Source of the DNA: Mycoplasmatota bacterium | GTDB taxonomy: Bacteria; Bacillota_I; Bacilli_A; Izemoplasmatales; Izemoplasmataceae | NCBI GenBank assembly: GCA_030636545.1 | Contig: DAOVWR010000007.1 | Location: 1 to 24,916, forward strand | Length of the DNA: 24,916 bases | Direction: 5' to 3' | Shown here: positions 1 to 6,649 of the stretch, piece by piece | How positions within the stretch are numbered: position 1 is the stretch's first letter | Layout of the letters: each line of letters opens with the position of its first letter | Notes under the pieces: model-generated | What the model was told of the DNA's origin: nothing | Seen by the model: only the letters and a program-made list of their open reading frames with translations | Databases searched by the model: none | Translations under genes and position numbers: made by a program

Positions 1-171
1 AATCATCAAAACATGAGCCATAAACAACTCAAACTGTTTTGTGAGTTTTGTGATGTGAGTGCTGATTATTTACTAGGCATAACTAGTAGTAATAAAAAGA
101 CATTCTCCTTAGATTCACTAAAAGAAATCGAAGAGAAACTAGAGTATATAAAAGACGTTATTAACCAATAA
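1..171 (+). CDS. XRE-family HTH regulator, C-terminal fragment
   Basis: This open frame enters from the left edge and ends at TAA 169-171, leaving 56 visible residues. It includes CEFCDVSADYLLGITS, which closely resembles the end of the helix-turn-helix domain of Cro/CI (XRE) regulators, where 'FNVSADYLLGLT' is a typical closing segment. A short polar helix (SLDSLKEIEEKLEYIKDVI) follows. The DNA-binding helices lie outside the window, so target and role cannot be judged. Its last 11 bases overlap the end of the convergent nfo gene, and a terminator hairpin is built into that overlap. The family call rests on one motif and the position of the stop. Confidence 0.7.
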   Translation, partial: NHQNMSHKQLKLFCEFCDVSADYLLGITSSNKKTFSLDSLKEIEEKLEYIKDVINQ

Positions 172-183
172 CGTCTTTTTTTC
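150..183. terminator. Bidirectional terminator embedded in two overlapping gene ends
   Basis: The arms AAAAGACGTTATT (150-162) and AATAACGTCTTTT (167-179) form a perfect 13-bp stem with an AACC loop, followed by a T-run to 181 on the plus strand. The stop codons of both convergent genes (nfo TAA at 161-163, HTH gene TAA at 169-171) lie inside the hairpin. On the minus strand the T-run is only four bases, so termination is probably stronger rightwards. Confidence 0.85.
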
Positions 184-1084
184 TAATTTTTTCTAATATT
201 TCCGGGTCAAACGATTGCTTTCTAAACATCATAATTTCCTCTTTATATGGTGGATAGAGTCTTTCTTTTGAATCTGGTGTTTTAGTAACATAAGGTGTTT
301 CTAGAATCTTTGGAATATCAACAAAATCAGGATGGTTAACGATATAATTTAAGGCATCAAAACCAATATATCCAAACCCAACATTTTCGTGGCGGTCTTT
401 TCCGGCACTTTTTTCATTTTTAGAATCATTAATGTGAAATACACTAATTCTTTCTTTTCCAATTTTTTCATCAAACTCTTTTATTACTTTATCAAAATCA
501 GTTTTTGTATCATATCCGGCATCATGTGTATGACAAGTATCAAAACAAACACTTAATTTTGAATTATCTTCAACACCGTTGATAATTTGTGCTAGTTCAT
601 CAAAATTTCTTCCACATTCTGTTCCTTTGCCAGCCATTGTTTCTAAAGCTATTAAAACATCTAAATCTTTAGTGTTTTCTATTACTCTATCTAATCCTTC
701 AATAATATTAGCAATCCCAATGTCGGCACCTTGTTTAACATGAGCACCTGGGTGAAGCACTATTTGTTTAGCTCCAATTTTCGCAGTTCGTTCAATTTCA
801 CTTGTAAAGAACTTAACAGCAAAATCTCTTTTCTCAGGATCGTGATTTGCTAGGTTCATAATATATGGTGCATGAACTACAACATTATCTAGTGATAAAT
901 CATTTTCCTTCATTAAAGCAACTGCTTCTTCAATTCTTAACTCTTCAATAGGTTTTCTTCTTGTATTTTGAGGAGCCCCTGTATATATCATAAAGCTATT
1001 AGCATCATAGCTTAATGCTTCTTTAACACTTCCTATTAACATCTCACTTCCTTTAAGTGAAACATGTGATCCGATTTTCAACAT
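161..1084 (-). CDS. nfo: Endonuclease IV (AP endonuclease)
   Basis: Zinc-dependent apurinic/apyrimidinic endonuclease that cuts 5' of abasic sites in base-excision repair; cytoplasmic, 307 residues, a little longer than the E. coli enzyme. The trinuclear zinc ligand set is complete and nearly co-numbered with E. coli Nfo: H71, H111 (in LHPGAH), E148 (in ALETMAGKG), D182 and H185 (in CFDTCHTHDAG), H217 (in FHIND), D230 and H232 (in GKDRHENVG) and E262. The start ATG at 1084 has an AGGAG Shine-Dalgarno nine bases upstream of the helicase stop. It lies downstream of the DEAD-box gene with a 9-bp gap, so it is co-transcribed. The cshB-nfo pair matches the Bacillus yqfR-yqfS arrangement. Confidence 0.97.
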   Translation of the reverse strand: MLKIGSHVSLKGSEMLIGSVKEALSYDANSFMIYTGAPQNTRRKPIEELRIEEAVALMKENDLSLDNVVVHAPYIMNLANHDPEKRDFAVKFFTSEIERTAKIGAKQIVLHPGAHVKQGADIGIANIIEGLDRVIENTKDLDVLIALETMAGKGTECGRNFDELAQIINGVEDNSKLSVCFDTCHTHDAGYDTKTDFDKVIKEFDEKIGKERISVFHINDSKNEKSAGKDRHENVGFGYIGFDALNYIVNHPDFVDIPKILETPYVTKTPDSKERLYPPYKEEIMMFRKQSFDPEILEKIRKKDVIG

Positions 1085-1093
1085 ATGGAACTC

Positions 1094-2380
1094 CTATCTT
1101 TTGTTTTGACGTTGATCTCTTATTTTCGCTCTTTTTAATGCTGTGTTATATTTCTTTTTATAACCTGGTTTCACTTTTTTACTTCTTTTTACGTTTAATC
1201 TATCTCCATCAACTGGATTAAATCCTGGTTTTCTTCTTGTTCTTTCATCTCTAACTCTTCTGTTTACCAAAGCATCATTTTTAATATCTTTATAGGCAAT
1301 CTTAATTCCTTTTCTTTCTAAGAAATCAAGGTATGCATGATCTTTTGGTGAATAAAAACTAATTGCAATCCCTGTATAACTAGCTCTTCCTGTTCGACCA
1401 GTACGGTGAATATAGAATTCCATATCTTTTGGTAATTCATAGTTAACAATATGACTTACTCCATCAATATCAATACCACGACTAGCAATATCAGAAGCAA
1501 CAACATACTGATATTCAGCAGCGTTAATCCTCTTCATTACTTGTTTTCTTTCACGCGGAGTGATTCCACCATGAAGTTTTGCCACCTTATATCCATTTGA
1601 ATATAAGAATGAAACTACTTCATCAACAACTTCTTTTTTATTACAAAAAATTATTCCAATGTAAGGATTAATTGCTTTTAATAAATCAAGTAAGTTTGTT
1701 TTATTATCTTTACTCTTTACAGGGATAAAGATATGTTCAATATTTAAACTTGATAATTCTTTTGGCTTAATAAACACTTCTTCTGGATGAGTCATATATT
1801 TTCTTAAAAATGGTCTTATTTTTTCAGGGATAGTTGCGCTAAAAACTAACATTTGCAAGTCTTCTCCCATTAGTCCTGCGATATTATCAATATCATCTAA
1901 GAAACCAATTTCTAAAGACATATCAGCTTCATCAATAACAAATATTTTAGCTTTATAGACATTTAGGACATTTTCATTAATTGCTAAGTCTTTAATTTTT
2001 CCTGGAGTTCCAACTACAATCATTGGTTGTGATTTTTTTAATCTCGCGATTTCTTTTTCACGATTACTTCCACCAGTAAACTTTCTAACATCAATATATT
2101 TATCACTACGCTGTGCTATAAAGACTGCGTTATTATATATTTGTTCAGCTAACTCTCTAGTTGGTGCTGTTATTACTACTTGCACATCATTTAACTCTAG
2201 GTCTAGTTTCTCAAAAATTGGTATTAAAAAAGCATGAGTTTTACCTGTACCTGTTTGGCTACACCCAATAATGTCGCTACCACTTAAGACTTTTGGAATA
2301 ACAATGTTTTGAACCTCAGTAAATTTTTTGAAGCCTAAGTCTTTGATTGCTTTGTTTAAATAATTCTGTGTTATATTCAT
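1094..2380 (-). CDS. cshB: DEAD-box RNA helicase, CshB-like
   Basis: ATP-dependent RNA helicase likely acting in ribosome assembly or mRNA turnover; 428 residues. Visible motifs in order: Q-motif region FKKFTEVQ (about 18-25), Walker A SQTGTGKT (41-48), PTRELAEQ (Ia), TPGKI (Ib), DEAD at 150-153, SAT at 181-183, SRGIDIDG (V) and HRTGRTGRA (VI). After about residue 370 the protein becomes a strongly basic, low-complexity tail rich in Lys and Arg, typical of RNA-binding tails in this family. It has a clear AAGGAGAG Shine-Dalgarno. A minus-strand promoter fits at 2400-2428. The gene symbol rests on the synteny with nfo and ispH known from Bacillus; the biochemical subtype is inference. Confidence 0.9.
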   Translation of the reverse strand: MNITQNYLNKAIKDLGFKKFTEVQNIVIPKVLSGSDIIGCSQTGTGKTHAFLIPIFEKLDLELNDVQVVITAPTRELAEQIYNNAVFIAQRSDKYIDVRKFTGGSNREKEIARLKKSQPMIVVGTPGKIKDLAINENVLNVYKAKIFVIDEADMSLEIGFLDDIDNIAGLMGEDLQMLVFSATIPEKIRPFLRKYMTHPEEVFIKPKELSSLNIEHIFIPVKSKDNKTNLLDLLKAINPYIGIIFCNKKEVVDEVVSFLYSNGYKVAKLHGGITPRERKQVMKRINAAEYQYVVASDIASRGIDIDGVSHIVNYELPKDMEFYIHRTGRTGRASYTGIAISFYSPKDHAYLDFLERKGIKIAYKDIKNDALVNRRVRDERTRRKPGFNPVDGDRLNVKRSKKVKPGYKKKYNTALKRAKIRDQRQNKR

Positions 2381-2399
2381 AGTATCTCTCCTTACTTAT

Positions 2400-2428
2400 A
2401 TTATACAATATTCACATAACATTTCCAA
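2400..2428 (-). promoter_or_regulatory. Sigma-A-type promoter of cshB-nfo
   Basis: Read on the minus strand, TTGGAA (2428-2423) and TATAAT (2405-2400) are separated by exactly 17 bases, 20 bases upstream of the cshB start. The -10 box is perfect and the -35 is four of six. The short divergent gap (87 bp) must also hold the ispH promoter. Confidence 0.6.
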
Positions 2429-2438
2429 ATTATTTGAC

Positions 2439-2451
2439 TATAATATATAAT
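2439..2451 (+). promoter_or_regulatory. Candidate -10 region of ispH
   Basis: Two overlapping-register TATAAT boxes (2439-2444 and 2446-2451) lie 17-28 bases upstream of the ispH ATG. No good -35 hexamer sits 16-18 bases upstream of either, so which box is used is uncertain. Confidence 0.4.
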
Positions 2452-2457
2452 AGATTT

Positions 2458-2464
2458 GGGTGAT
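2458..2464 (+). promoter_or_regulatory. Shine-Dalgarno that fixes the ispH start
   Basis: GGGTGAT lies three bases before ATG 2468. It falls inside the longer frame opening at TTG 2456, so the ATG is the start. Confidence 0.7.
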
Positions 2465-2467
2465 ATT

Positions 2468-3412
2468 ATGAAAACGATTAAAATTACACCAAGAGGATAT
2501 TGTCATGGTGTTGTTAATGCCATTAATACAATATCAAATTTAGATACATTGTCAACTAAAAAACCAATATATATATTAGGAATGGTAATCCACAACAAAC
2601 AAATTGTTGATTCTCTTGGTCATTTAGACTTAATTACGTTGCACGATGAAACAAAAACCAGACTTGAATTACTCGATGAAATTAAAAGTGGAACAGTTAT
2701 TTTCACAGCACACGGAGTAAGTCCACAAGTCTACAAAAAGGCAAAAGATAAAGGTCTAGATATAGTAGATACAACATGTGATGATGTCTTTAGGAGTCAA
2801 GATACAATTACCGAATATATAAATAACGGCTACGCTATTATCTTTATTGGGAAGCACACTCACCCTGAAAGCGAAGCTGCAAAAGGCATAAGTAATAATG
2901 TATATATCGTTGAAAATATTAAAGATATTAAGAAACTAAAGATTACTAATGGTAAAATAGCTCTCACAAATCAAACAACAATGAGTATTTTTGATATTTA
3001 TTATCTTAGTGAAGAAGCCAAAAAGTATTATCCTAATATTATTATTATAGACGAAATATGCAACTCAACAAGAATTAGACAAGAAGCATTACTTAATCAA
3101 GATAAAGATGTTGATCACTGCTTTGTAGTTGGTGACAAATTATCAAACAACTCTATTAAACTAGTTGAAGTTTCTTCAACAGAAGCACACATAAATTCAA
3201 CCTTAATTGAGTCAGTTGAAGATATTAATATTGAATTACTAAAAAAATATAATACTGTCAGTGTCACAAGTGGAGCTTCTACCCCTACTAAGGTTACTAA
3301 AGAGGTTATCGCCTTCCTAGAACAATTTGATAAAGATGATACCTCAACACATAATAATCAAACAAGAATAACATCATTTAACTTATTAACAAAAAAAGCA
3401 CTTCCAAAATAG
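2468..3412 (+). CDS. ispH: 4-hydroxy-3-methylbut-2-enyl diphosphate reductase
   Basis: Last step of the MEP isoprenoid pathway: an iron-sulfur enzyme converting HMBPP to IPP and DMAPP in the cytoplasm. I start it at ATG 2468 (314 residues) rather than TTG 2456, because the Shine-Dalgarno lies between them and the family begins 'MK.IKI.PRGYC'. The three cluster cysteines are C12 (RGYCHGVV), C104 (DTTCDDV) and C198 (EICNSTRIRQEA). Substrate-pocket residues include H42, H82 (TAHGVS), H132 and E134 (HTHPESEA), the TNQTTMS motif and SNNS. With dxs also in the window, the MEP pathway is present. It is divergent from cshB, whereas Bacillus carries ispH on the same strand as cshB-nfo. A terminator hairpin is embedded in its last codons. 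Confidence 0.96.
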   Translation: MKTIKITPRGYCHGVVNAINTISNLDTLSTKKPIYILGMVIHNKQIVDSLGHLDLITLHDETKTRLELLDEIKSGTVIFTAHGVSPQVYKKAKDKGLDIVDTTCDDVFRSQDTITEYINNGYAIIFIGKHTHPESEAAKGISNNVYIVENIKDIKKLKITNGKIALTNQTTMSIFDIYYLSEEAKKYYPNIIIIDEICNSTRIRQEALLNQDKDVDHCFVVGDKLSNNSIKLVEVSSTEAHINSTLIESVEDINIELLKKYNTVSVTSGASTPTKVTKEVIAFLEQFDKDDTSTHNNQTRITSFNLLTKKALPK

Positions 3413-3425
3413 GAAGTGCTTTTTA
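3391..3425. terminator. Bidirectional terminator at the ispH/dinB convergence
   Basis: AGCACTTCC (3397-3405) pairs with GGAAGTGCT (3412-3420) around a six-base loop, flanked by an A-run (3391-3397) and a T-run (3420-3424). The ispH stop TAG 3410-3412 lies in the loop and the first stem base. The hairpin can serve both ispH and the convergent dinB, whose stop is at 3460. Confidence 0.9.
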
Positions 3426-3459
3426 TACATAAAGTAATATCTACTGCCGATTCAGGGAT

Positions 3460-4653
3460 TTATTTTTTGGGATTTTTACGCTTTTTTACGCCCTTTTCAA
3501 TGATACTACTTCCATATGCTTCATTGATATTATTCAACATATTTAATACTCTTTCTTCTTTAGATTTTTCTTTTGAAACACTAAAGATATCAATTTGTCT
3601 GAAATTATTAATATTATCTTTAATATTTGCGAGTGATACCCCTAATAATCTAATTGGCAAATCGCCTTGGTTATCATCATATAATTGTTCGACAACTTGG
3701 TAAATTTCATAAAAATTATCAGTATAAAAATCAAGTGTTTTACTACGGTTTATCTGCGAAAAATCATTATACCTTACTTGAATACTAATTGTTTTGATAA
3801 TACTATCATCATCAATTAGTCTATTTACGACATTTTTGGTTAGTAAAACTAATTTTGCTAATACGTCTTGATATTCATGGATATCTGTTGAATATGTTGA
3901 TGATGTCCCAATGCTTTTTGATTCGACATGTCGATGTGGATCAACTATCTTGTTATCAATCCCTCGACCTTTCGCAACAAATTCTTCTGTTCTATTTCCA
4001 AGTACTAATTTAAGTTTTTTGATATTTTGATAATTTACTAATTCACCTATTGTATTAATACCAATGAGTTTTAAGTTAGGATATGTTTTCTTACCAATAC
4101 CATACATATCTTCGATTGGTAATGGCCAGAGTTTCTCTTCGACATCACGTTTTCTTAAGACGGTTATCCCTAGAGGTTTCTTCATATCTGAAGCCATTTT
4201 TGCCAAAAATAGGTTTGGAGCTATACCGATTGACACAGGTAATTTATGTTCTTTATAGAGTCTCTCTTGAATTTCTTTTGCAATATCAAGCGGGTGAACT
4301 TCATCACTTAAGTCTGTCATATCTAAATACCCTTCATCAATAGATCCTTTTTCAATTGAATCAGAATATTCAGATAATAAATCAAAAAATATTTTACTAT
4401 ATTTATGATATAAATCAAAATTAACAGGCAATATTAAAAGCTTGGGACAAAGTCTTTTTGCCTCAATTGAATTCATACCACTCTTAACACCAAATTTACG
4501 AGCAACGTAATTTGCAGTTGTTAAAACACCACGTTCTCTTCTTCCGCCAATTCCTAGGGGAATTTTTAACAGTTTGGCATCTTCAGCCATTTCGCAGCTT
4601 GCGAAAAAAGCGTTTAAATCAATATGAAATATTATTCGGTATTTTTTTTCCAT
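3460..4653 (-). CDS. dinB: DNA polymerase IV (Y-family, translesion)
   Basis: Error-prone Y-family polymerase that bypasses damaged template; 397 residues, a normal to slightly long DinB. Catalytic metal ligands are visible as D12 (FHIDLNAFF) and D106/E107 (GSIDEGYLDMT). F16/F17 occupy the steric-gate position that excludes ribonucleotides. Palm and fingers motifs YVARKFGVKSGM (49-60) and GIAPNLFLAKMASD follow. Near the C-terminus, QIDIF (353-357) fits the beta-clamp binding consensus QL(S/D)LF and precedes a basic tail, KKRKNPKK. The Shine-Dalgarno is AGGAAAG. It is a single-gene unit divergent from the 58-residue membrane-protein gene; no LexA-type SOS box was recognised. Confidence 0.94.
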   Translation of the reverse strand: MEKKYRIIFHIDLNAFFASCEMAEDAKLLKIPLGIGGRRERGVLTTANYVARKFGVKSGMNSIEAKRLCPKLLILPVNFDLYHKYSKIFFDLLSEYSDSIEKGSIDEGYLDMTDLSDEVHPLDIAKEIQERLYKEHKLPVSIGIAPNLFLAKMASDMKKPLGITVLRKRDVEEKLWPLPIEDMYGIGKKTYPNLKLIGINTIGELVNYQNIKKLKLVLGNRTEEFVAKGRGIDNKIVDPHRHVESKSIGTSSTYSTDIHEYQDVLAKLVLLTKNVVNRLIDDDSIIKTISIQVRYNDFSQINRSKTLDFYTDNFYEIYQVVEQLYDDNQGDLPIRLLGVSLANIKDNINNFRQIDIFSVSKEKSKEERVLNMLNNINEAYGSSIIEKGVKKRKNPKK

Positions 4654-4738
4654 AAAAAATCTTTCCTTTTTTTAAGTTTTATAATATAATGTAAAAGACA
4701 TAAATATTATATCATATTTATATGAATGAGGTGAAAAC
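4654..4738. promoter_or_regulatory. Divergent AT-rich promoter region, dinB / small membrane protein
   Basis: This 85-bp gap has no GC-rich structure. On the plus strand two TATAAT boxes occur at 4680-4685 and 4685-4690; on the minus strand a TATAAT occurs near 4710. None has a good -35 at the right distance, so individual promoters cannot be assigned. Confidence 0.4.
4728..4734 (+). promoter_or_regulatory. Shine-Dalgarno of the 58-residue gene
   Basis: GAGGTGA lies four bases before the GTG at 4739. It is strong support that this short frame is translated. Confidence 0.75.
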
Positions 4739-4915
4739 GTGCCAACTAGTAAAAAAAGAATTAAAAGGAACTATGAAGAATCTACATCTATTACTAAGAA
4801 TCCATTAAAAACTAAGTGGGGAAAAGCAATGGTTCTTGTACTTATCTTCGGTTTTATCGGAGCAGGTCTTGTTACGCTAATAATTACGTTAGTTCAAGCG
4901 TTCCAAAGCATTTAA
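4739..4915 (+). CDS. Small single-pass membrane protein (58 aa)
   Basis: A 58-residue protein starting at GTG 4739 and ending at TAA 4913-4915. The N-terminal half is basic and polar (SKKRIKR at 4-10; KNPLKTKWGK at 20-29). The C-terminal half is one hydrophobic helix (about 31-53) with glycines (GFIGAG), ending QAFQSI. By the positive-inside rule the basic part faces the cytoplasm. It has a good Shine-Dalgarno, its own divergent promoter region and a dedicated terminator after the stop, so it is a real transcription unit. I do not recognise the family with confidence. Small Firmicutes proteins of DUF4044 type have the same layout, but that is a guess. No function is proposed. Confidence 0.85.
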   Translation: MPTSKKRIKRNYEESTSITKNPLKTKWGKAMVLVLIFGFIGAGLVTLIITLVQAFQSI

Positions 4916-4925
4916 TATAATTTAG

Positions 4926-4955
4926 AAAAGTAGCAAGTTAATCTTGCTACTTTTT
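4926..4955. terminator. Bidirectional terminator, small membrane gene / recN
   Basis: AAAAGTAGCAAG (4926-4937) and CTTGCTACTTTT (4943-4954) form a perfect 12-bp stem with a TTAAT loop and flanking T-runs on both strands. It lies 10 bases after one stop and touches the recN stop (4954-4956). Confidence 0.9.
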
Positions 4956-6630
4956 ATTTTAATAACTCTTTTGCACTTTCAATTGACGCGCTACTTACTT
5001 TTTCTCCAGAAATCATTTGAGCAATTTCCTTAATACGGTCGTCTTCAAGTAAATTTTTGATGTAAGCTTTTGTTCTTTCGCCTTCAACGCTTTTACTTAT
5101 AAATAAATGGTGATCACTTACCGCAGCTACTTGCGGGATATGTGTTATACAAATTACTTGAGTAGTATTTGATATTTCTTTAATTTTTTTAGCTACTTGG
5201 TTAGCAACAAATCCACTAACTCCTGAGTCGATTTCGTCAAATATTATCAGAGAAAGTTGTAGTGAGGATACTAGTAAGCTTTTCAATCCAAGCATTATTC
5301 TACTCATCTCTCCACCGCTTGCTGATTTGCTTAACGGCTTTAGTGGTTCACCAACATTAGTAGTTATCAGAAAGTCAACTTCATCAATTCCATTAAATAG
5401 AAATTGATTATGATTTAGATAGTTTGAGTCTATTTCATTAAGAAATTCAACCTTAAAGTATGTTTTCTTTAGTTCTAAATCTTCTAGTATACCCAGCAAT
5501 TTTTCTTCAATAAAGAGACCAGTTTTTTTTCTTAAAGCAGATAGTTTTAAAGCTACATTTTTCACAGAATTAAAATGCTTTTTAACCGCTTCAATTTGTT
5601 TATTAATTACTTCATCGAAGTTATCAATACTATTAATATCAGTTTTTGTCTGTTCTAAATATTCAATTAAATCGGGAAGTTCCTTACGGTACTTCCTTTT
5701 TAATGATTCTAAACTATTCAATCTCTCTTGGTGTGAATTTAAAAGTGATGGATCAAAATCTAATAAACTAAGTTCATTTTTCAGTGATTCAAATGTATCA
5801 TCTAGCTCATAATATGCATCCATTAATCTTTTCTTTATATCTAGATAAACAGAAGAATAATCTTCTATATCTTCTATTTTTTTAGCAGATGTATAAATAT
5901 TATCTAAAGCACTTGTCGTTTCAAGTAAAACTCTTGATTCATTTAAACTTTGATAGATTTTATCGAAGTTTTCCATTTTCTCTACCTGATCTCTTAACAT
6001 TTCTTCTTCTAGAACATCTAGATTGTATGATTCTAATTCCTTAACTTGAAACTTCATTAAGTCTAATTTTTCTAGCATATCATTATTAGTATTTTGCAAT
6101 TTGTTTAACTCTTTAATTTCTATCTTATAATCCTTCAACTTATTTAGGTAATCATCAACTAGTTTAGCAGTTAACTCACTTTCAAATCCATCAATTATTT
6201 CAATATAAGTTTGCGGATTAATTAAACGATGAGTATCGTGCTGTGTATGAATATCGGCTAGAATAGACGTTATTTCATTTAGTTGGCTTAATGTAACTGT
6301 ATGATTATTTATTTTAATTATATTATTATTAGATGTTGTGATTTGTCTTCTAATTAGTAGTTGACTATCGTTATTCTCTACACCAAATTTACGTAAAAGA
6401 AGAGAAATTTTTGGATTGTTATATTCAAAAATTCCTTCAACTTCTGCTTTTTTAGAACCTGTTCTTACTATATTAGTTGTAGCTCTGTCTCCTAACAATA
6501 ATCCTATAGCGTCAATAAGCAAGCTTTTCCCAGCACCAGTTTCTCCAGTTAAAGCAGTCATTCCTTTATAGAAGTTAACTTCGATATTTTCTATTATCGC
6601 AAAATTTTTAACTGAGATATAACTTAGCAT
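4954..6630 (-). CDS. recN: DNA repair protein RecN (SMC-like)
   Basis: SMC-like ATPase of double-strand-break repair. I start it at ATG 6630 (558 residues): a CGGAG Shine-Dalgarno lies 7 bases upstream, whereas the GTG at 6636 is too close to it. N-terminal ISVKNFAIIENI leads to Walker A GETGAGKS (about 29-36). A long coiled-coil-prone region (about 150-345, rich in Leu/Glu/Lys) separates this from the C-terminal signature SKSASGGEMSR, Walker B LSLIIFDEIDSGVSG and the ITHIPQVA segment. It is the last gene of the nusB-xseA-xseB-dxs operon, 19 bases after dxs, as in Bacillus where recN ends the corresponding cluster. Confidence 0.96.
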   Translation of the reverse strand: MLSYISVKNFAIIENIEVNFYKGMTALTGETGAGKSLLIDAIGLLLGDRATTNIVRTGSKKAEVEGIFEYNNPKISLLLRKFGVENNDSQLLIRRQITTSNNNIIKINNHTVTLSQLNEITSILADIHTQHDTHRLINPQTYIEIIDGFESELTAKLVDDYLNKLKDYKIEIKELNKLQNTNNDMLEKLDLMKFQVKELESYNLDVLEEEMLRDQVEKMENFDKIYQSLNESRVLLETTSALDNIYTSAKKIEDIEDYSSVYLDIKKRLMDAYYELDDTFESLKNELSLLDFDPSLLNSHQERLNSLESLKRKYRKELPDLIEYLEQTKTDINSIDNFDEVINKQIEAVKKHFNSVKNVALKLSALRKKTGLFIEEKLLGILEDLELKKTYFKVEFLNEIDSNYLNHNQFLFNGIDEVDFLITTNVGEPLKPLSKSASGGEMSRIMLGLKSLLVSSLQLSLIIFDEIDSGVSGFVANQVAKKIKEISNTTQVICITHIPQVAAVSDHHLFISKSVEGERTKAYIKNLLEDDRIKEIAQMISGEKVSSASIESAKELLK

Positions 6631-6637
6631 ATTCACA

Positions 6638-6642
6638 CTCCG
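6638..6642 (-). promoter_or_regulatory. Shine-Dalgarno that fixes the recN start
   Basis: Minus-strand CGGAG is seven bases before ATG 6630 and one base before the alternative GTG 6636. This favours the ATG. Confidence 0.65.
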
Positions 6643-6649
6643 TTCTTTG

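Noticed and set aside
2456..2467. TTG start giving a four-residue longer IspH
   Set aside because: The Shine-Dalgarno lies inside this extension, and IspH proteins begin at the equivalent of ATG 2468.
3416..3703. Plus-strand frames of 60-95 codons opposite dinB (also 4064-4258 and 4083-4343)
   Set aside because: They are antisense to a well-supported dinB gene and have no family motif, so they are shadows of dinB codon structure.
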